DNA of 64,000 nt from Cheiracanthium punctorium (lineage: Eukaryota > Arthropoda > Arachnida > Araneae > Cheiracanthiidae). Each line of letters begins with the position of its first letter. Positions within the stretch are counted from its first letter, which is position 1. A program made the position numbers and the translations under genes. Location: contig JAWZYV010012248.1 in assembly GCA_038373885.1 (NCBI GenBank), forward strand, positions 248,001-312,000, in the 5' to 3' direction. Under the pieces are notes generated by a model. It was not told the origin of the DNA. It ran no database searches and worked only from the letters and a program-made list of their open reading frames with translations. This document shows positions 1 to 10,965 of the stretch, one piece after another.

Positions 1-1540
1 CTTTCACCATATATCCCTCAAACTGCAGTTTTCGTATGCAAACTGCATGAAAACTTAAAGTACTTCTACTGATAATGCTATTAATATTAATTACACTCAT
101 TGGATTGGACAGGAAAACATGTAAAAATCTTTCAACAGTAACCAAAAAAAAAAAAAAAAAATCATACTTAAAAGTTCAACACATCAAAAGTGGAAAATAT
201 AATTACCAAACTATAATATCCACATAATTATTTTCAATTAAAGCAGTTTGAAAAAATGTAAGTAAGAGTTAATTGCGATAATCATCCTATATGTAACTAA
301 AATAATACATATAAAATGTTACACATACCTTGTACTTGTACACGCGAGAGGCGAAAATAATAACAATAATAAAAATACTTACATAACGCACAAATATATC
401 CGCTGCAGAAAGAAACATCCACGTGCATACTAAATATACCTAGTACAGCTGATAACAAATTGAGATAAGAAGGGCGTTGAGACCTGACAGAACCGGTACA
501 ATAACACTAGGCTAGTTTACCGATAAACCCATAGAGGGTGATAGGGGAATGCAATACAGAATTGGGGACACGTGTTTCATTCTACGTTCAAAAATGGGGA
601 CTTCTATGATCATGGGGATTAGTAAACTTGTATCTGATCGGCATTATATCCTAAATTAAAATATCAAAGTTAAGCTGCAACGATTAATCTATTTTACATA
701 GTTTAAGAAAATAATGAATCATTAAATTAATTTCTGTAAAACAATTAGAAAAGATCATTATACTAAAGCAAATTATTTTTGCTCAGTTTTGATGAACAGT
801 GTAGTTAGAAATTATAGGCATTGCAGATGAAGGAGTATTCATTTATAAAATAGGTATTAAAATTATTGTTTAAAACAATTTTTACAATAATAAACTAAAA
901 TTTTTATTTAATAAAGTCATAAACTAAAATTATTAATGAAAACTTGCTAACGAATTAAACTTATTACTCTAAAAGATAGCTAATCACAACATATATCGGA
1001 AAAAATATAAGCAATTATAATACCTGAAAAATATCGGACAACACTCTTGTTACATGCGGACAAAACATCTGTTTGCTCGACTAAAGAATTCTTAGGTATC
1101 CGTTGCAGGACAGTTTACTTACACCCAAACTACAAACTCTACAAATTTAACGGCAACTAAAAAAACTGGTTTTCTCTTATCAGGTATCACAGATCAGATA
1201 AGAGATAAGGAAGTGACATGCGCAGAAGATACCTGATAGTGACGTGTGCAAATCTGTGATGATTCAATATCTGGTAGGTTTGTTGGTAGGATGTACTATT
1301 TACATTTAGTGACAACTCTCTCTAACAGGCTAAGACAAGTTAGATGATGCAATATCTACAGGGTGGAGAAAGTTTTAAGGTAGAGGGCGTTTGGGTAATC
1401 ACGTGATTTTTAAAGAACCAGTATGAAGACATTTTAGTTAGATAAAGTGGCCAGGTGTGTGTGTTGCGAGACTACCTTTACACTGTGTGCGCCTATACTT
1501 CAGACGTATATTTTAATTGATTTTTCACAGAGTTTAAAAA
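1..1540 (+). other. Conserved non-coding leader of the left arm
   Basis: No convincing coding frame is present. The stretch is very AT-rich and is conserved in the opposite arm (about 9140-10965), including the 150 bp just before the start codon. A pyrimidine-rich tract ending in TTTTCACAG lies about 12 bases before the start at 1541 and could be a 3' splice acceptor, so the leader may hold an intron; this is inference. Confidence 0.5.
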
Positions 1541-2358
1541 ATGTCTTTGCTTGAATCGATCGAAAATAACTTTAACATTGAATACACTCCCGAGTTTTAT
1601 ACTCAAAGTGATGCTGATGTGTTGCTGCAAGAAATAATACAATTGCCTTTAGATGTAAAGCCTCTGCAAAGTATTGAAAAGAAAATTTCCCCCGAGTTTT
1701 ATACTAAAAGTGATGTTGATATGCTACAACAAGAATTGTTTCAATTACCCCTGCAAAGTAGTGAAAAGAAAATTTCCTCGACCCGTAAAGTAATTACTTT
1801 TGCTGATGAAGGAATCAATTACAGTTTACCTGGAGCAACAGTCTCTGTTTACTCTTGGATACCCATTTTGCAAAAATACGTGAAGATCTACAGAAAGTGA
1901 CAAATTATGAATTTAATATGGTACAAGGGAACTTAGGCTCTGAAGAACAACCTAAAATTGAAGACGGTAACTACGAAGATTTTAATCTGGACCTATCATC
2001 AGGTGTATGCATTCTAAGTTTTGGATCTAAACGAACTTTGGATTTTAAACCAGCGAACTGTGAAAACACTACCATTAAATTAGAACATGGTTCAATGTGT
2101 AAGATATATCCCCCAAACAACAAACTTTTAACGCATGGTATTCCTTCTGAACCTTATGTGACAGACCCACACATTAACCTAACATTTGCCAAAATGTACA
2201 TTTATGAGCCTTCCCCGAAAAGGGTAAAGTTGGACGATTGGATGGATAATCTTTACCACAGCTTATATGCTTCTGTAAATAGTACATGGCACTTGGAAAG
2301 ACTTATCTACGTTTCACTTCACGATGAAAGAACTGACTTGAAGATTCATATTAGATAA
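1541..2358 (+). pseudogene. AlkB-like (ALKBH2/3-type) dioxygenase pseudogene, left copy
   Basis: The N-terminus has two tandem repeats of about 33 residues built on PEFYT-SD-D-L-QE--QLPL. It is followed by the order of motifs typical of ALKBH2/3: a GINYSLPGATVS stretch, WIPILQ, an FNMV-NL strand, CILSFGSKRTLDF, LEHGS and THGIP then INLTF. AlkB enzymes are Fe(II)/2-oxoglutarate dioxygenases that demethylate nucleic acids. Here the canonical HxD iron-binding motif is absent: the corresponding place reads KIEDGNYED. The arginine before INLTF is His. The distal His of THGIP remains. The copy is broken by a one-base loss near 1870-1876 that ends the first frame at 1900; homology resumes in the next frame to the TAA at 2356-2358, a stop shared with the other arm. 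A catalytically inactive AlkB fold seems likely. The family call comes from motif order only. Confidence 0.68.
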
Positions 2359-3109
2359 TTTATTCAGAACGTCCAATTAGACTATATACCAACCGGTCAG
2401 GGAGTCGTGATGAACCCTTCCACATGGATCGAATTTATTGTAAAACTATTAGACATTAATATATGTCATAACAATAGCTCTTTTATTTGTAATAATCAAT
2501 TATCTGTACTTAATGATGATGGAAAATGTATTTTACAACAAATTCACAAAACCGGAGAATCATTCACGTTAAATCCAATTTCCTTAACACTTTTAAATGA
2601 CCAAGTATTAAAACTTTGTGAAATGAGAAATGAAATATTGGAATGCATTTTAAAAACGCTATATACGAGGACCCTACCTCATTTAATTTTAAAATTAAAG
2701 CCGCAAAAATGTAACCGTGAACCCCATCGTAATTATGATGAGGCTAAACAACAATTAATGGATATTGTACATCAGGAAATTTTTAAAAACATAGGTCGGG
2801 TTCAGGACCATCCTTCGCAAAGGATACATGCTTGTTCGAATAGAACACATGTTGACGAAAGAGAGGGTCTTATAAGTAGTAAAGCATGGTTTATGCATTC
2901 TAAGTTTTGGTTCATTAACAAACATGTCGTATATTGCAAGAGAGATATGCGAGAAGAAATGTACTTGTAATTATGACGGAGAATTTTTTTCAAACATTTT
3001 CTTTGAAGACTATATGAAGTATCTTCAAAATGTGCTATTTAATACATTTTTTCAACCGTTTTCAGATTTTGCTAATTCCAAGGATGGCAAAACATGTGTA
3101 ATTATGTGA
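2359..3109 (+). pseudogene. PC4/Sub1-like domain plus unknown tail, left copy
   Basis: The sequence on both sides of the TAA at 2356-2358 fits one PC4 (Sub1/p15 transcription coactivator) domain: IYVSLHDERTDLKIHIR before it and YIPTGQGVVMNPSTWIEF after it. These match the family's YVS-x-D-F strand, the DIR-x-Y-W region and the GISL-x-PEQW segment. PC4 proteins bind single-stranded DNA. A second, weaker PC4-like stretch may lie at about 2490-2640 (LSVLNDDGKCILQQI then FTLNPISLTLLND). The last 60 codons (2924-3109, with FFEDYMKYLQ and a CTCNY cysteine pair) are in another frame because of an insertion near 2892-2917. The tail is unrecognised. Same strand and near-continuous frame suggest it was once fused to the AlkB part, though two adjacent genes cannot be excluded. 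Confidence 0.5.
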
Positions 3110-3126
3110 TGTTATTGGTGTATAAC

Positions 3127-3300
3127 CAGTGGTGAGAAAAACTTTTTTTTTTTTTTTTTTTTTTTTTGTAGCGAACTACAACTACCGCTACTTTTCGAAA
3201 AATGTAGCTAACTACAACTACAACTACTTTTTGAAAAATGTAGTTAGCTACACTACTTTATGTAGTCGCTACTTCGCTACTTTTAGGAGACAAATTTTGC
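3127..3300. repeat. Poly-T plus CTACAACTAC minisatellite
   Basis: A run of about 22 T is followed by repeated, partly self-complementary units of the type TGTAGCTAACTACAACTACTTTTTGAAAAA. It starts right where the left arm stops matching (AGTGGTGAGAAAAAC), which suggests a mobile element end. The open frame across it is not coding. Confidence 0.6.
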
Positions 3301-3632
3301 TAACAGATTCAGTTTGCATTACATTCATATTTAAGGATATTTATATCCTAATTAGAGAAAACTATTGATATCTTAATTAGAAAAAAACTATTGCACTAAT
3401 AAAAAACTACCAGGTGAGTGTTTGAGGAGGGCGGCGGGCCCCCTCAAGAAATGTAAAGCAATTATTAAAAAGGAGCTATTTTGAAACATTTCTTTTAACT
3501 TTAGAACAATAAAGTTTAAAATACCGAATCGTCCCCCTCCCCTCGAAATAGAAGCCTATATATATACGCTACTGACAACTACTGCTAATTATTGAAGTAT
3601 TGTTGAAACTAATTCAGTTTTAATACCTCTAG

Positions 3633-3797
3633 CAGGGGCATAGCCAGAGGGGGGATATCGGGATATATCCCCCCCCGAAATTTTTGGATTACTGATGAAA
3701 TTCCGTCTATTTATACACATATAATTTCATGTCCTCCCCCGAAAAATTTTCCAGACGCATATCCCCCCCCCGAAAATTTTTCCTGCCTACGCGCCTG
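3633..3797. mobile_element. hAT-type MITE with 8-bp target duplication
   Basis: The ends read CAGGGGCATAGCCAG and (reverse complement of the right end) CAGGCGCGTAGGCAG, and the interior is rich in C/G runs. It is flanked by the perfect direct repeat ACCTCTAG at 3625-3632 and 3798-3805. An 8-bp duplication and CAG...CTG ends are typical of hAT elements. Length is 165 bp with no coding capacity. Confidence 0.85.
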
Positions 3798-4329
3798 ACC
3801 TCTAGGATAAAAATAAATTGGGAAAGTGAGCTCTGAAAGCATGAGAAAAATCATGAGAACCAAAAAAGCAAAAAATAATTGGATTTTTTATACAATGTCT
3901 ATGCCCCCCCCTTGAAGGAAATCTTCATACGCCACTTGTGGGACTAGTTGTATAAAGAAACGATTCAATAATTGAGGGTGTCATTGTGTCAAGAAGGAAT
4001 ATCACGTAACGGCTTGCCAAATTAATTTAGTTCCTATGTTTTGGTAAGAGCACAACGTTGTACTTGTATATTTAAATTAACGACATTTCATTTTAAAAGC
4101 TAATGATTTATTTATTTGCGAAGGGAGGACAGCTTACGTCACTAAATGTGTCGTTTAGAGCTATGTATGTAATAATTTTGCCATACAAAATGTATATTCT
4201 GGGGGGGGGGGGACTGAGACAGCCTTACTATTTTTTGACGTATATTGATAGTAGAATGTTTGAAGAAAGTGACATAGCAAAACTTTTTTTTAAAAATTAA
4301 CACATATTTTACCTAATCTAAATGTTTCA

Positions 4330-5060
4330 TTAACAAATAAAGAATATCTGGTTTTTTTTTTCTCTTTGAGATATGAAGGATATTTGAAAAACATGTTTTG
4401 GCTCCCTCCTCTCCCCCATAAGGGCGACAAAAAAATCCTAATATTTTTTAGACGTTCTTGTTTATTACATTTTAAAGCAAAATAAAAATAAAAATCTTAT
4501 ACTTCATTTGTTTTTCTTTGTTTTGCCAACTTGCTATCCCCTCCCCTTCCTAAAATTTCTTTTTTTGTTGTATTTTGAAGTAAAAATCATATGAATGTTC
4601 TTTTTTTAATAAAAAGGATATGTTAAATATATATGTAAAAAATATTTTGCCCCCCCCTCCCCTAGTGCAGCATCCATTGGGGAGGCAATCTTTAAAAAAT
4701 CCTTAAATTTTTCTTTAGGTTTTCCGTTTTGTTAGATTTTAAAACAAAAAATCTTAATATCTGTTTTTTTTCCCTGTAAGATATGAAGGATATATGAAAA
4801 ACTCATTTTGACCCCACTCCCTCAAGGTAAATTTCGAAGAACCACTCAATTTTTTTTTCCACTTTTCCTGTTTTTTTTATATTTTCAAACAAAAATCCTG
4901 TGAATGTCTGTTTTTTTAATTTGAGATATGAAATCAATATTAAAAATTTGTGAAATACCCGTTTTGCCCCCTGTCCCCCTTTGGGAAAAGGCGATTTTCA
5001 AAAAATCATTAAATTTGTATTTAGATAATCCGGATACTTATATTTTAAAACAAAACTCGT
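4330..5060. repeat. Degenerate tandem array, about 180-240 bp units
   Basis: At least four diverged units recur. Each has a T-run, GAGATATGAAGGATAT-like text, a C-rich phrase (CCCTCC..CCC), a phrase like TTTTCAAAAAATC, and TATTTTAAAACAAAAATC. It looks like an old satellite or tandem duplication of a transposon piece. No coding potential is seen. Confidence 0.6.
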
Positions 5061-5941
5061 ATTCTTATTTGTTGCTGTTTTCTTAGAGATCGTAAAATAC
5101 TATAACTATTACAAAAATAAACTTTCACTTTTATCGAGATTCGTGGGGGAGGGGGGGGGAATCACGCATAAAACTAATTTTTGTAATATCTTTTGTAATA
5201 TACTGTTCAATTATTTTTGGTTTTATATTACATTTAAGAAAGAGAAAAAAATATACACATAAGTTAAACATACCTTCGGTTCTTTGATTTAGGCACATTT
5301 TGGTAATTGTATTCATTAAACAAAATTTAAACATAAAATTAAACATACATAGAATATAGAAACTTAAACACTATTCACAAAATTATATATCTACAAGTCA
5401 CATTAACCTGGTTAAAATGAAAATTTGAACGCAACGTAACTACCCCCCCCCCCCAAAAAAAAAAAAAAAAAAAAAAAAAGACAACAATAAATGGGTGAGC
5501 AGTTCACGTTTGAGAATGAATTTAGAAAATGCTGATAAACCAACAAAGTAGACAATTCATTATAGGTTCAGGTTCAAGGGGTATAATTGGAGTTTTTCTT
5601 CCTTTTCATTGCTTTCTCTGAAATTTTCTGGGCTGGTGTAAACCAGGAAGTTGTAAAACGAAGCTGTATTGCCCCCTGCAAGTCCTTCCCACAGAATTCA
5701 AGAATCCCCTCTCACACAATTCCTTTGAATTCTGTGAGAGAGGATGGGGGAGGGGCGCTCTCTAATTGCGAGGACTGACTATATATCATTCCAGCTTTGG
5801 AAGGATATCAAACACAAATAGTTTTAAATATCGTTCTTAAAAATCGCAGTGTCTACTTAATTTGTTATATTTTAATTTGTTTATTTCTGTTTAGTAGTTA
5901 CAACTTTGATAATTTTTAATATTCAAAACTATTTGCAATAA

Positions 5942-6020
5942 GCATGTTTAGCAAGTTACTAGCTTGCTATTTGTAAAAAAAGCATGCTTAGCAAGTTACT
6001 AGCTTGCTATTTGTAAAAAA
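5942..6020. repeat. Short direct duplication, two 39-bp units
   Basis: The phrase AGCATGYTTAGCAAGTTACT followed by AGCTTGCTATTTGTAAAAAA occurs twice back to back with about one difference. It is a recent local tandem duplication in AT-rich DNA. Confidence 0.8.
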
Positions 6021-7543
6021 TTCTAAGTCCGTTATCTTGAAAGAGTAACTGAAATGCACTAAGTTGAATAATTCAATGTTTCTAAAAAGACAATTTCACA
6101 TATCTAGCACTTGTATCAAGTTCGTAACATTCGAAAAATACCAAAGTTCGTCACTTCTATAAAATTATCAAAGTACAGATCTGTTAGTTTATTTCAAGAA
6201 CATATTCAACGACTTATCAGAACATAAAATACACCAATGTGCAAAACTTCTAAAAGAAAAAAATTACAACTTACAATCTATTAATGCAGTTTACTAAGTA
6301 TTTTGTAAAATCCTTTACTTGATAATTCTGAAAAATAGTCTACGTCCCTCACTTTGTACAGACATAAATTATATTACTTTTAATTAGTTAAGGTTTACAT
6401 AAAGATAAGTTTATACATCTATGCTAAAATGACTGATTATTTCTGTACCAAATTTAAATCCATTTTATCAAAAACATGTTAAGCATACTACTTCTACGAA
6501 ATTTACACTTCTACGAAAGTTCTAATAGCTAAGTTCCTTTCGAGAAATAATTTCATAACTTATGAGAACTCATAAACGTATACAAATACTTCTTATGTGT
6601 GTTTTTTACAAAGTTTTTTAATTACTTTAAAAGTATACTTAGTTTGAGCAAGTAACATGTATAAAAGTAAAAGCATATTTATTTAAAATTTGTAAGCATA
6701 ACCATCTCAATCAGTAAAATGTGTAACATTTGCACTTAGTTGATATTTCTCATAAAAATATTCAAGCCCATTACTTAATAAAAATTATAAAAATATGCTA
6801 AGTTAATACTCTGATGTTTTAAAAACATAGTGTCTGATTTAAAATATTCTGTTACTTCAAGTAAAATGTGGTAAGATCTTTACATTAAAGAACACCTAAA
6901 AAATCTTTATTTAAAAATACTAAGTTTCTTTATCTCGCTTAACTTTATTTTTGAAAAACCTGCAAAATCGATTAAGTTATAAAATAATGGAAACTGACTT
7001 TTTTTTTATCTAAGTTCATTTTATAAAAATTTAATACTTTGGGAATTCTCATGTAACACAATTTACCTATCACACTTAAGCTTATGATTTTAATCAGAAC
7101 ATTTTATTTCTATGTATTAGATTAATGTTTCCATAGTACATGCTTCAATAAATTTTGTTAAATTTGTAACTTTTTACCTTGTAGTGTATAAAAGATGAGT
7201 ATAAAACATAACACGAGAATCACAAATCTTGACCAAGTATGTTAACTTTACCACTTTTTGCTGCAGTAAAATTTCATAGATTTTTATTTTGCATGTAATC
7301 AACACACACATACACATAAAGAAAACACAGAAAAGTTTTCGTATTTAAACTTATTTATTTACAAAAATATATTTTAAATTACACAATTAAGAAAATAATA
7401 ACTTTTCAATGAGTATTCTATAATTAAGCATGCATAAGTCAGTAAAATCTTACTGTTGTAGAAGCAAGCATACCTTTTCTACATAATCACAATGGTTTTA
7501 ATATATTTTTTACAATCGCAATATTAGTTATACACCAATAACA

Positions 7544-8321
7544 TCACATAATTACACATGCTTTGCCATCCTTGGAATTAGCAAAATCTGAAAATGGTTG
7601 AAACAATTTATTAAATAGCACATTTTGAAGATACTTCATATAGTCTTCAAAGAAAATGTTTGAAAAAAATTTTTCGTCATAATTACAAGTACATTTGTTC
7701 TCGCACATCTCTCTTGCAATATACGACATGTCGACCATAAACCATGCTTTACTACTTATAAGACCCTCACTTACTAACTTACTGTCTGTAACCATGGACC
7801 CTCACTTACTGTCTAATTTAATCGTCAACATGTGTTCTATTCGAACAAGCATGTATCCTTTGCGAAGGATGGTCCTGAACCCGACCTATGTTTTTAAAAA
7901 TTTCCTGATGTACTATGTCCATTAATTGTTGTTTAGCCTCATCATAATTACAATGGTGTTCACGGTTACATTTTTGCAGCTTTAACTTTAAAATTAAATG
8001 AGGTAGGGTCGTCGTATATAGCGTTTTTAAAATGCATTCAAATATTACATTTCTCATTTCACAAAGTTTTAATACTTGGTCATTTAAAAGTGTTAAGGAA
8101 ATTGGATTTAACGTGAATGAATCTCCGGTTTTGTGAATTTGTTGTAAAATACATTTTCCATCATCATTAAGTACAGATAATTGATTATTATAAATAAAAG
8201 AGCTATTGTTATGACATATATTAATGTCTAATAGTTTTACAATAAATTCGATCCATGTGGAAGGGTTCATCACGACTCCCTGACCGGTTGGTATATAGTC
8301 TAATTGGACGTTCTGAATAAA
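7544..8321 (-). pseudogene. PC4/Sub1-like domain plus unknown tail, right copy
   Basis: Mirror copy of 2359-3109. The PC4-like segment and the second weak repeat read openly from 8321 down to 7818, where an insertion of about 50 bp with a repeated GACAGTAAGT phrase brings a stop. The tail (7795-7544) is open and, unlike the left copy, runs straight through the junction near 7740. Differences from the left copy are often amino-acid changing, which fits neutral decay. The tail keeps FFEDYMKYLQ and the CTCNY pair. Confidence 0.5.
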
Positions 8322-9139
8322 TTATCTAATATGAATCTTCAAGTCAGTTCTTTCATCGTGAAGTGAAACGTAGATAAGTTTTTCCAAGTGCCATGTACTA
8401 TTTACAGAAGCATATAAGCTGTGGTAAAGATTATCCATCCAATCGTCCAGCTTTACCCTTTTCGGGGAAGGCTCATAAATGTACATTTTGGCAAATGTTA
8501 GGTTAATGTGTGGGTCTGTCACATAAGGTTCAGAAGGAATACCATGCGTTAAAAGTTTGTTGTTTGGGGGATACATCTTACACATTGAACCATGTTCTAA
8601 TTTAATGGTAGTGTTTTCACAGTTCGCTGGTTAAAATCCAAAGTTCGTTTAGATCCAAAACTTAGAATGCATACACCTGATGATAGGTCCAGATTAAAAT
8701 CTTCGTAGTTACCGTCTTCAATTTTAGGTTGTTCTTCAGAGCCTAAGTTCGCTTGTACCATATTAATTTTATAATTTGTCACTTTCTGTAGATCTTCACG
8801 TATGTTTTGCAAAATGGGTATCCAAGAGTAAACAGAGACTGTTGCTCCAGGTAAACTGTAATTGATTCCTTCATCAGCAAAAGTAATTACTTTACGGGTC
8901 GAGGAAATTTTCTTTTCACTAATTTGCAGGGGTAATTGAAACAATTCTTGTTGTAGCATATCAACATCACTTTTAGTATAAAACTCGGGGGAAATTTTCT
9001 TTTCAATACTTTGCAGAGGCTTTACATCTAAAGGCAATTGTATTATTTCTTGCAGCAACACATCAGCATCACTTTGAGTATAAAACTCGGGAGTGTATTC
9101 AATGTTAAAGTTATTTTCGATCGATTCAAGCAAAGACAT
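8322..9139 (-). pseudogene. AlkB-like dioxygenase pseudogene, right copy
   Basis: Mirror copy of 1541-2358. Here the place that is frameshifted in the left copy (WIPILQ to the next helix) is intact, giving 180 open codons from 9139. A different one-base loss in an A-run near 8630 breaks the frame inside LDF. Homology continues in another frame (8585-8322) and ends at the same in-frame TAA as the left copy. The HxD iron site is replaced in this copy as well (KIEDGNYED), so its loss predates the arm duplication. I did not assemble an undamaged version. Confidence 0.68.
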
Positions 9140-10965
9140 TTTTTAAACTCTGTGAAAAATCAATTAAAATATTCGTCTGAAGTATAGGTGCACACAGTGT
9201 AAAGGTAGTCTCGCAAAACACACCTGGCCACTTTATCTAACTAAAATGTCTTCATACTGGTTCTTAAAAAATCACGTGATTACCCAAACGCCCTCTACCT
9301 TAAAACTTTCTCCACCCTGTAGATATTGCATCATCTAACTTGTCTTAGCCTGTTAGAGAGAGTTGTCACTAAATGTAAATAGTACATCCTACCAACAAAC
9401 CTACCAGATATTGAATCATCACAGATTTGCACACGTCACTATCAGGTATCTTCTGCGCATGTCACTTCCTTATCTCTTATCTGATCTGTGATACCTGATA
9501 AGAGAAAACCAGTTTTTTTAGTTGCCGTTAAATTTGTAGAGTTTGTAGTTTGGGTGTAAGTAAACTGTCCTGCAACGGATACCTAAGAATTCTTTAGTCG
9601 AGCAAACAGATGTTTTGTCCGCATGTAACAAGAGTGTTGTCCGGTATTTTTCAGGTATTATAATTGCTTATATTTTTTCCGATATATGTTGTGATTAGCT
9701 ATCTTTTAGAGTAATAAGTTTAATTCGTTAGCAAGTTTTCATTAATAATTTTAGTTTATGACTTTATTAAATAAAAAAATTTTAGTTTATTATTGTAAAA
9801 ATTGTTTTAGTTTATGAATTTATTAAAAGGATCTCTATGTAAAATTTAAGTATATAAAAAAACTGAGTGTAAAAATTTTGATATGTTTAATTTATTAGCA
9901 AGTTTTCATTAATAATTTTAGTTTATGACTTTATTAAGTAAAAATTTTAGTTTATGAATTTATTAAAAGGATGTCTACATCTTTGTAAAATTTAAGTATA
10001 TAAGAAAAAAAATGAGTGTAAAAATTTTGATATGTTTAATTTATTAGCAAGTTTTCATTAATAATTTTAGTTTATGACTTTATTAAATAAAAAGTTTAGT
10101 TTATTATTGTAAAAATTGTTTTAAACAATAATTTTAATACCTATTTTATAAATGAATACTCCTTCATCTGCAATGCCTATAATTTCTAACTACACTGTTC
10201 ATCAAAACTGAGCAAAAATAATTTGCTTTAGTATAATGATCTTTGCTAATTGTTTTACAGAAATTAATTTAATGATTCATTATTTTCTTAAACTATGTAA
10301 AATAGATTAATCGTTGCAGCTTAACTTTGATGTTTTAATTTAGGATATAATGGCGATCAGATACATGTTTACTACTCCCCATGATCATAGAAGTCCCCAT
10401 TTTTGAACGTAGAATGAAACACGTGTCCCCAATTTTGTATTGCATTCCCCTATCACCCTCTATGGGTTTATCGGTAAACTAGCCTAGTGTTATTGTACCG
10501 GTTCTGTCAGGTCTCAACGCCCTTCTTATCTCAATTTGTTATCAGCTGTACTAGGTATATTTAGTATGCACGTGGATGTTTCTTTCTGCAGCGGATATAT
10601 TTGTGCGTTATGTAAGTATTTTTATTATTGTTATTATTTTCGCCTCTCGCGTGTACAAGTACAAAGTATGTGTAACATTTTATATGTTTTATTTTAGTTA
10701 CATATAGGATGATTATCGCAATTAACTCTTACTTACATTTTTTTCAAACTGCTTTAATTGAAAATAATTATGTGGATATTATAGTTTGGTAATTATATTT
10801 TCCACTTTTGATGTGTTGAACTTTTAAGTATGATTTTTTTTTTTTTTTTTTGGTTACTGTTGAAAGATTTTTACATGTTTTCCTGTATTTTAGTGTTTTT
10901 CAAAATTTTAAGTTTTCATGCAGTTTGCATACGAAAACTGCAGTTTGAGGGATATATGGTGAAAG
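9140..10965. other. Conserved non-coding leader of the right arm
   Basis: Matches the reverse complement of 1-1540. No coding region is seen. It includes the tandem expansion annotated separately. Confidence 0.5.
9790..10090. repeat. Tandem expansion unique to the right arm
   Basis: The phrase AATAATTTTAGTTTATGACT, followed by TTATTAA, an AAAAGGAT-TCT block, AAATTTAAGTATATAA and ATATGTTTAATTTATTAGCA, recurs as units of about 140-150 bp. The left arm has only one short equivalent near 860-960. This accounts for most of the length difference between the arms. Confidence 0.8.

Larger units (their letters stand above)
1..3126 (+). repeat. Left arm of a giant inverted repeat
   Basis: This segment matches the reverse complement of 7527-10965 from base 1 (paired with 10965) to about 3126 (paired with 7527). 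It carries about 1.5 kb of non-coding leader and then the AlkB/PC4-like pseudogene. The match is interrupted by scattered substitutions and short indels, so the arms are diverged duplicates and not identical sequence. Homology runs up to the window edge, so the true left boundary cannot be seen. Confidence 0.93.
3127..7526. other. Spacer between the arms of the inverted repeat
   Basis: No gene is seen in these 4.4 kb. The spacer begins with a CTACAACTAC-rich repeat, then holds a hAT-type MITE, a degenerate tandem array (about 4330-5060), C and A homopolymers near 5440-5480, an imperfect hairpin near 5689-5745 (CACAGAATTCAA against TTTGAATTCTGTG), and an AT-rich tract from 5800 to 7526. The last part has loosely recurring aagtt-cgtta-like phrases that may be an old satellite. 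Confidence 0.6.
7527..10965 (-). repeat. Right arm of the giant inverted repeat
   Basis: Reverse complement of 1-3126 with a few percent substitutions. It is about 310 bp longer than the left arm, chiefly because of an internal tandem expansion at about 9790-10090 and a short insertion at about 7768-7826. It ends at 10965 as far as the window allows. A diverged relative of the terminal phrase (ATACAAAAAC then GGGATATATGG) recurs at about 11499-11534. Confidence 0.93.

Noticed and set aside
1..10965. The palindrome as an assembly artefact
   Set aside because: The arms differ by many substitutions, separate frameshifts, a tandem expansion and a templated insertion, which a false inverted join of one sequence would not create.
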